From Candidatus Aerophobota bacterium (GTDB taxonomy: Bacteria > Aerophobota > Aerophobia > Aerophobales > AE-B3A): a stretch of DNA of 15,365 nt. Below, piece by piece: positions 13,543-15,365 of this stretch. A model generated the notes under the pieces. That model was not told where the DNA came from, did not search any database, and saw only the letters and a list, made by a program, of their open reading frames with translations. How positions within the stretch are numbered: the first letter of the stretch is position 1; every line of letters starts with the position of its first letter. Both the position numbers and the translations under genes were made by a program. Location: assembly GCA_030602105.1 (NCBI GenBank), contig JAUWAK010000018.1:1-15365 (forward strand). Direction: 5' to 3'.

Positions 13543-15365
13543 ACCCCAATTCTCATTCCCTCTGCCAGAGCACTCTGAAAATTAGACAGAGCAGCTAACT
13601 CTACATACTCAACATTCCGTGAAATCTCCTGGGCCTCTTGCCAGGACTCCTGAGAAAGCAGAGCCATGATGGCTCCTAAGCTGGCAGCATTTCCCACACT
13701 CCTCACCTTGGCCCCGGACAGGGCAGGAAGAAGACCAATGTTTTGAGCACTTCTTGGGTCAATTTCACTCCCGAAAGCTCCGGCCAGGAGGACTTCATCT
13801 ACTCGGTCTTCCTGCAGGCCAAGCTTCCCCAGAAGAATCTGTATGCCAGCACGTATGGCTCCCTTGCCTAGTTGAAGCTCCCTGATATCATTCTGGGTAA
13901 GGATAATAGGGAGCCCCCCAGCGGATTCGTTCTCACTAGCCAAGAGAAAACCACTACTCCCCTCCCTTTTTATTACCCTCCGATTCCAGATTTTCTTGAC
14001 CGGGGGAAAGAGAATCCGCCCCGAGCTGTCAATAATCTTCTCCCTAAACAACTCGCTGACAGCATCTACTAATCCGCTTCCACAAATTCCCCGGGGCCTA
14101 CCCCCTGCTATCACTCCCACCTCTACCCTTCCTTCTCTCAGTCTTACTCTCTCAATAGCTCCCTTTTCTGCTCTCATTCCCCGAGAAATACGTGCTCCCT
14201 CAAACGCGGGGCCAGCAGCGCTGGAGGCACAAACTATGCGTCCATCTTGGGCCAGTATTATTTCCCCATTGGTTCCAATATCCACAGCCAACCTAAGCTT
14301 TCTGTCCCTGCGAGTAAAAAGAGAGGTGGCCAGGATAACTCCTACTGTATCCCCACCCACAAAGGCAGCCACATTCGGAAAAATGAGTAGTCCTCCCCTC
14401 TGGTTGATCGCGATCCCTAACTCCGAAGCTTTCAGTCTTACAGCCTTCTCAATTGCGGGAACATACGGATAAATAGCTAGATTCAAAGGATTTATGCCCA
14501 ACAGAAAATGGTGCATAACCGTGTTACCAACAAAGGTTGCTTCGTAGATATTGTCTGTTTTTACCTTTGCTTTACCGCTTAGTGATTTGATGATTTGATT
14601 GATAGCTTGGATTACTTCCTTTTGCAAGATCTTTAGCCCGTTGGGATGAGACTGAACAAAGCTGACCCTGGTGACTATATCCTCTCCGTGAGAGATCTGA
14701 GGATTCAAAACACCATTGGCAGCTAGCTCCTGCCCTGTATCTAAATCCACTAAAATACCTACTATGCTGGTTGTTCCTACATCAAAAGCTACACCAAAAC
14801 TATTTCCCCTGGTGTCTCCTCGCTCTACCTCAAACAATTTCCCATCACTCACGACAGCCGTTAGTCTCAAATCAGCTTTCCTTATGAAAAGAGGGATTTT
14901 CCTTATCAGCTCCAGATCCGAAGCCAGAGCAGAAATTCCTTGCTCTCCAAGCGACCTCTCCACTCTTGACAGATCGTCAACTTGATCCTCCAGTGTAGGA
15001 CCTGGAAGAGAAAGATGCACTTTGTGAATACGGGGGTTGGTGGTTATCGTTCGGCTTATTCTGCTAGTGAGGATTTTGGGAAAGGACACAAGGGAAAGAG
15101 GGTGGACTTGGACCCGGCACTCTCCTTCAATCAAGGTTTGGCAGGCCAATCTCCAGCCTTGTTCTAAGTGGCAAAGATGTTTTTGTTCGGCTGGACTTGG
15201 AGCGGAAACTTTGCCCTTTATCTTAATCCTACATTTTCCACATATCCCCTTTCCCCCACAGGGAAATCTTATCTGAATTTCCGCACTCTCTAGCGCCTCC
15301 TCTAAACTAGTTCCTGAGGTAACAAGAATGGTCTTTTGCCAGCCCGGAAAATGAAGTTTTACTTT
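13539..15365 (-). CDS. RACo-like reductive activator of corrinoid proteins (partial, N terminus beyond right edge)
   Basis: This minus-strand gene runs off the right edge; 608 codons are visible. Its N-terminal part is a plant-type 2Fe-2S ferredoxin domain: PCGGKGICGKC (bases about 15231-15263), with the fourth cysteine in WRLACQT near 15141. A linker follows, then an ASKHA ATPase-like domain with phosphate motifs FDVGTTS and VDIGTNGE, GICGSGLVDAV and the adenosine motif LLAGAFGSEID. This order matches RACo of Carboxydothermus, which uses ATP to reduce inactive Co(II) corrinoid back to Co(I) in the acetyl-CoA pathway or in methyltransferase systems. RamA-type activators carry C-terminal 4Fe-4S clusters instead, so RACo fits better. 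The corrinoid partner is not in the window. Only the start and a few residues appear to be missing. Confidence 0.9.
   Translation of the reverse strand, partial: KVKLHFPGWQKTILVTSGTSLEEALESAEIQIRFPCGGKGICGKCRIKIKGKVSAPSPAEQKHLCHLEQGWRLACQTLIEGECRVQVHPLSLVSFPKILTSRISRTITTNPRIHKVHLSLPGPTLEDQVDDLSRVERSLGEQGISALASDLELIRKIPLFIRKADLRLTAVVSDGKLFEVERGDTRGNSFGVAFDVGTTSIVGILVDLDTGQELAANGVLNPQISHGEDIVTRVSFVQSHPNGLKILQKEVIQAINQIIKSLSGKAKVKTDNIYEATFVGNTVMHHFLLGINPLNLAIYPYVPAIEKAVRLKASELGIAINQRGGLLIFPNVAAFVGGDTVGVILATSLFTRRDRKLRLAVDIGTNGEIILAQDGRIVCASSAAGPAFEGARISRGMRAEKGAIERVRLREGRVEVGVIAGGRPRGICGSGLVDAVSELFREKIIDSSGRILFPPVKKIWNRRVIKREGSSGFLLASENESAGGLPIILTQNDIRELQLGKGAIRAGIQILLGKLGLQEDRVDEVLLAGAFGSEIDPRSAQNIGLLPALSGAKVRSVGNAASLGAIMALLSQESWQEAQEISRNVEYVELAALSNFQSALAEGMRIGV

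Noticed and set aside
13872..14472. Plus-strand open frames inside the RACo-like gene
   Set aside because: They are low-complexity Pro/Ser/Leu-rich translations typical of the complement of a conserved gene.

Overview
The window reads as ordinary, densely packed chromosome of an anaerobic bacterium. GC looks moderate (high 40s by eye), AGA/AGG arginine codons are common, and gaps are often under 50 nt. Ferrous-iron uptake (Feo), a molybdopterin cofactor protein carrying an Fe-S motif, and a reductive activator of corrinoid proteins all fit an anaerobe, possibly one with corrinoid methyl transfer or a Wood-Ljungdahl pathway. The lysine genes go through meso-diaminopimelate. I cannot assign a phylum with confidence. 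The gene order argH-lysA-dapF-dapA and yicC-gmk-rpoZ occurs in several deep bacterial lineages.

Left region (1-4966): a feo operon begins off the left edge. It holds the FeoA tail, an FeoB split into a GTPase protein and a membrane protein, and a short DtxR/MntR-type regulator. Then come an uncharacterised xylose-isomerase-like TIM-barrel protein, a MobB P-loop protein fused to a four-cysteine Fe-S domain, and lipoyl synthase LipA.

Middle region (4967-11684): a near-consensus sigma-70 promoter at 4971-4999 precedes an FmdB-type zinc ribbon gene, argH, one 706-residue gene joining LysA to DapF, and dapA. An orphan PIN-domain gene, a YjbQ/UPF0047 gene, a secreted protein of unknown function and folK follow on the same strand. 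The lysine genes overlap and are probably translationally coupled. The LysA-DapF protein combines the last two steps of lysine synthesis, LL-DAP to meso-DAP to lysine.

Right region (11685-15365): a second strong promoter (TTGACA-16-TATAAT) lies directly after folK and drives yicC-gmk-rpoZ. The omega gene rpoZ appears to start at a CTG codon. It converges on a RACo-like gene on the minus strand that runs off the right edge, and the two stop codons share one CTAG.

No rRNA, tRNA, CRISPR array, insertion sequence or clear intrinsic terminator was found. The only gene-free stretch over 100 nt is 4967-5135, which holds the promoter and leader described below. The most interesting items are the LysA-DapF fusion, the CTG start of rpoZ, the split and divergent FeoB, and the MobB-FeS fusion. 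I see no wholly new multi-gene system.
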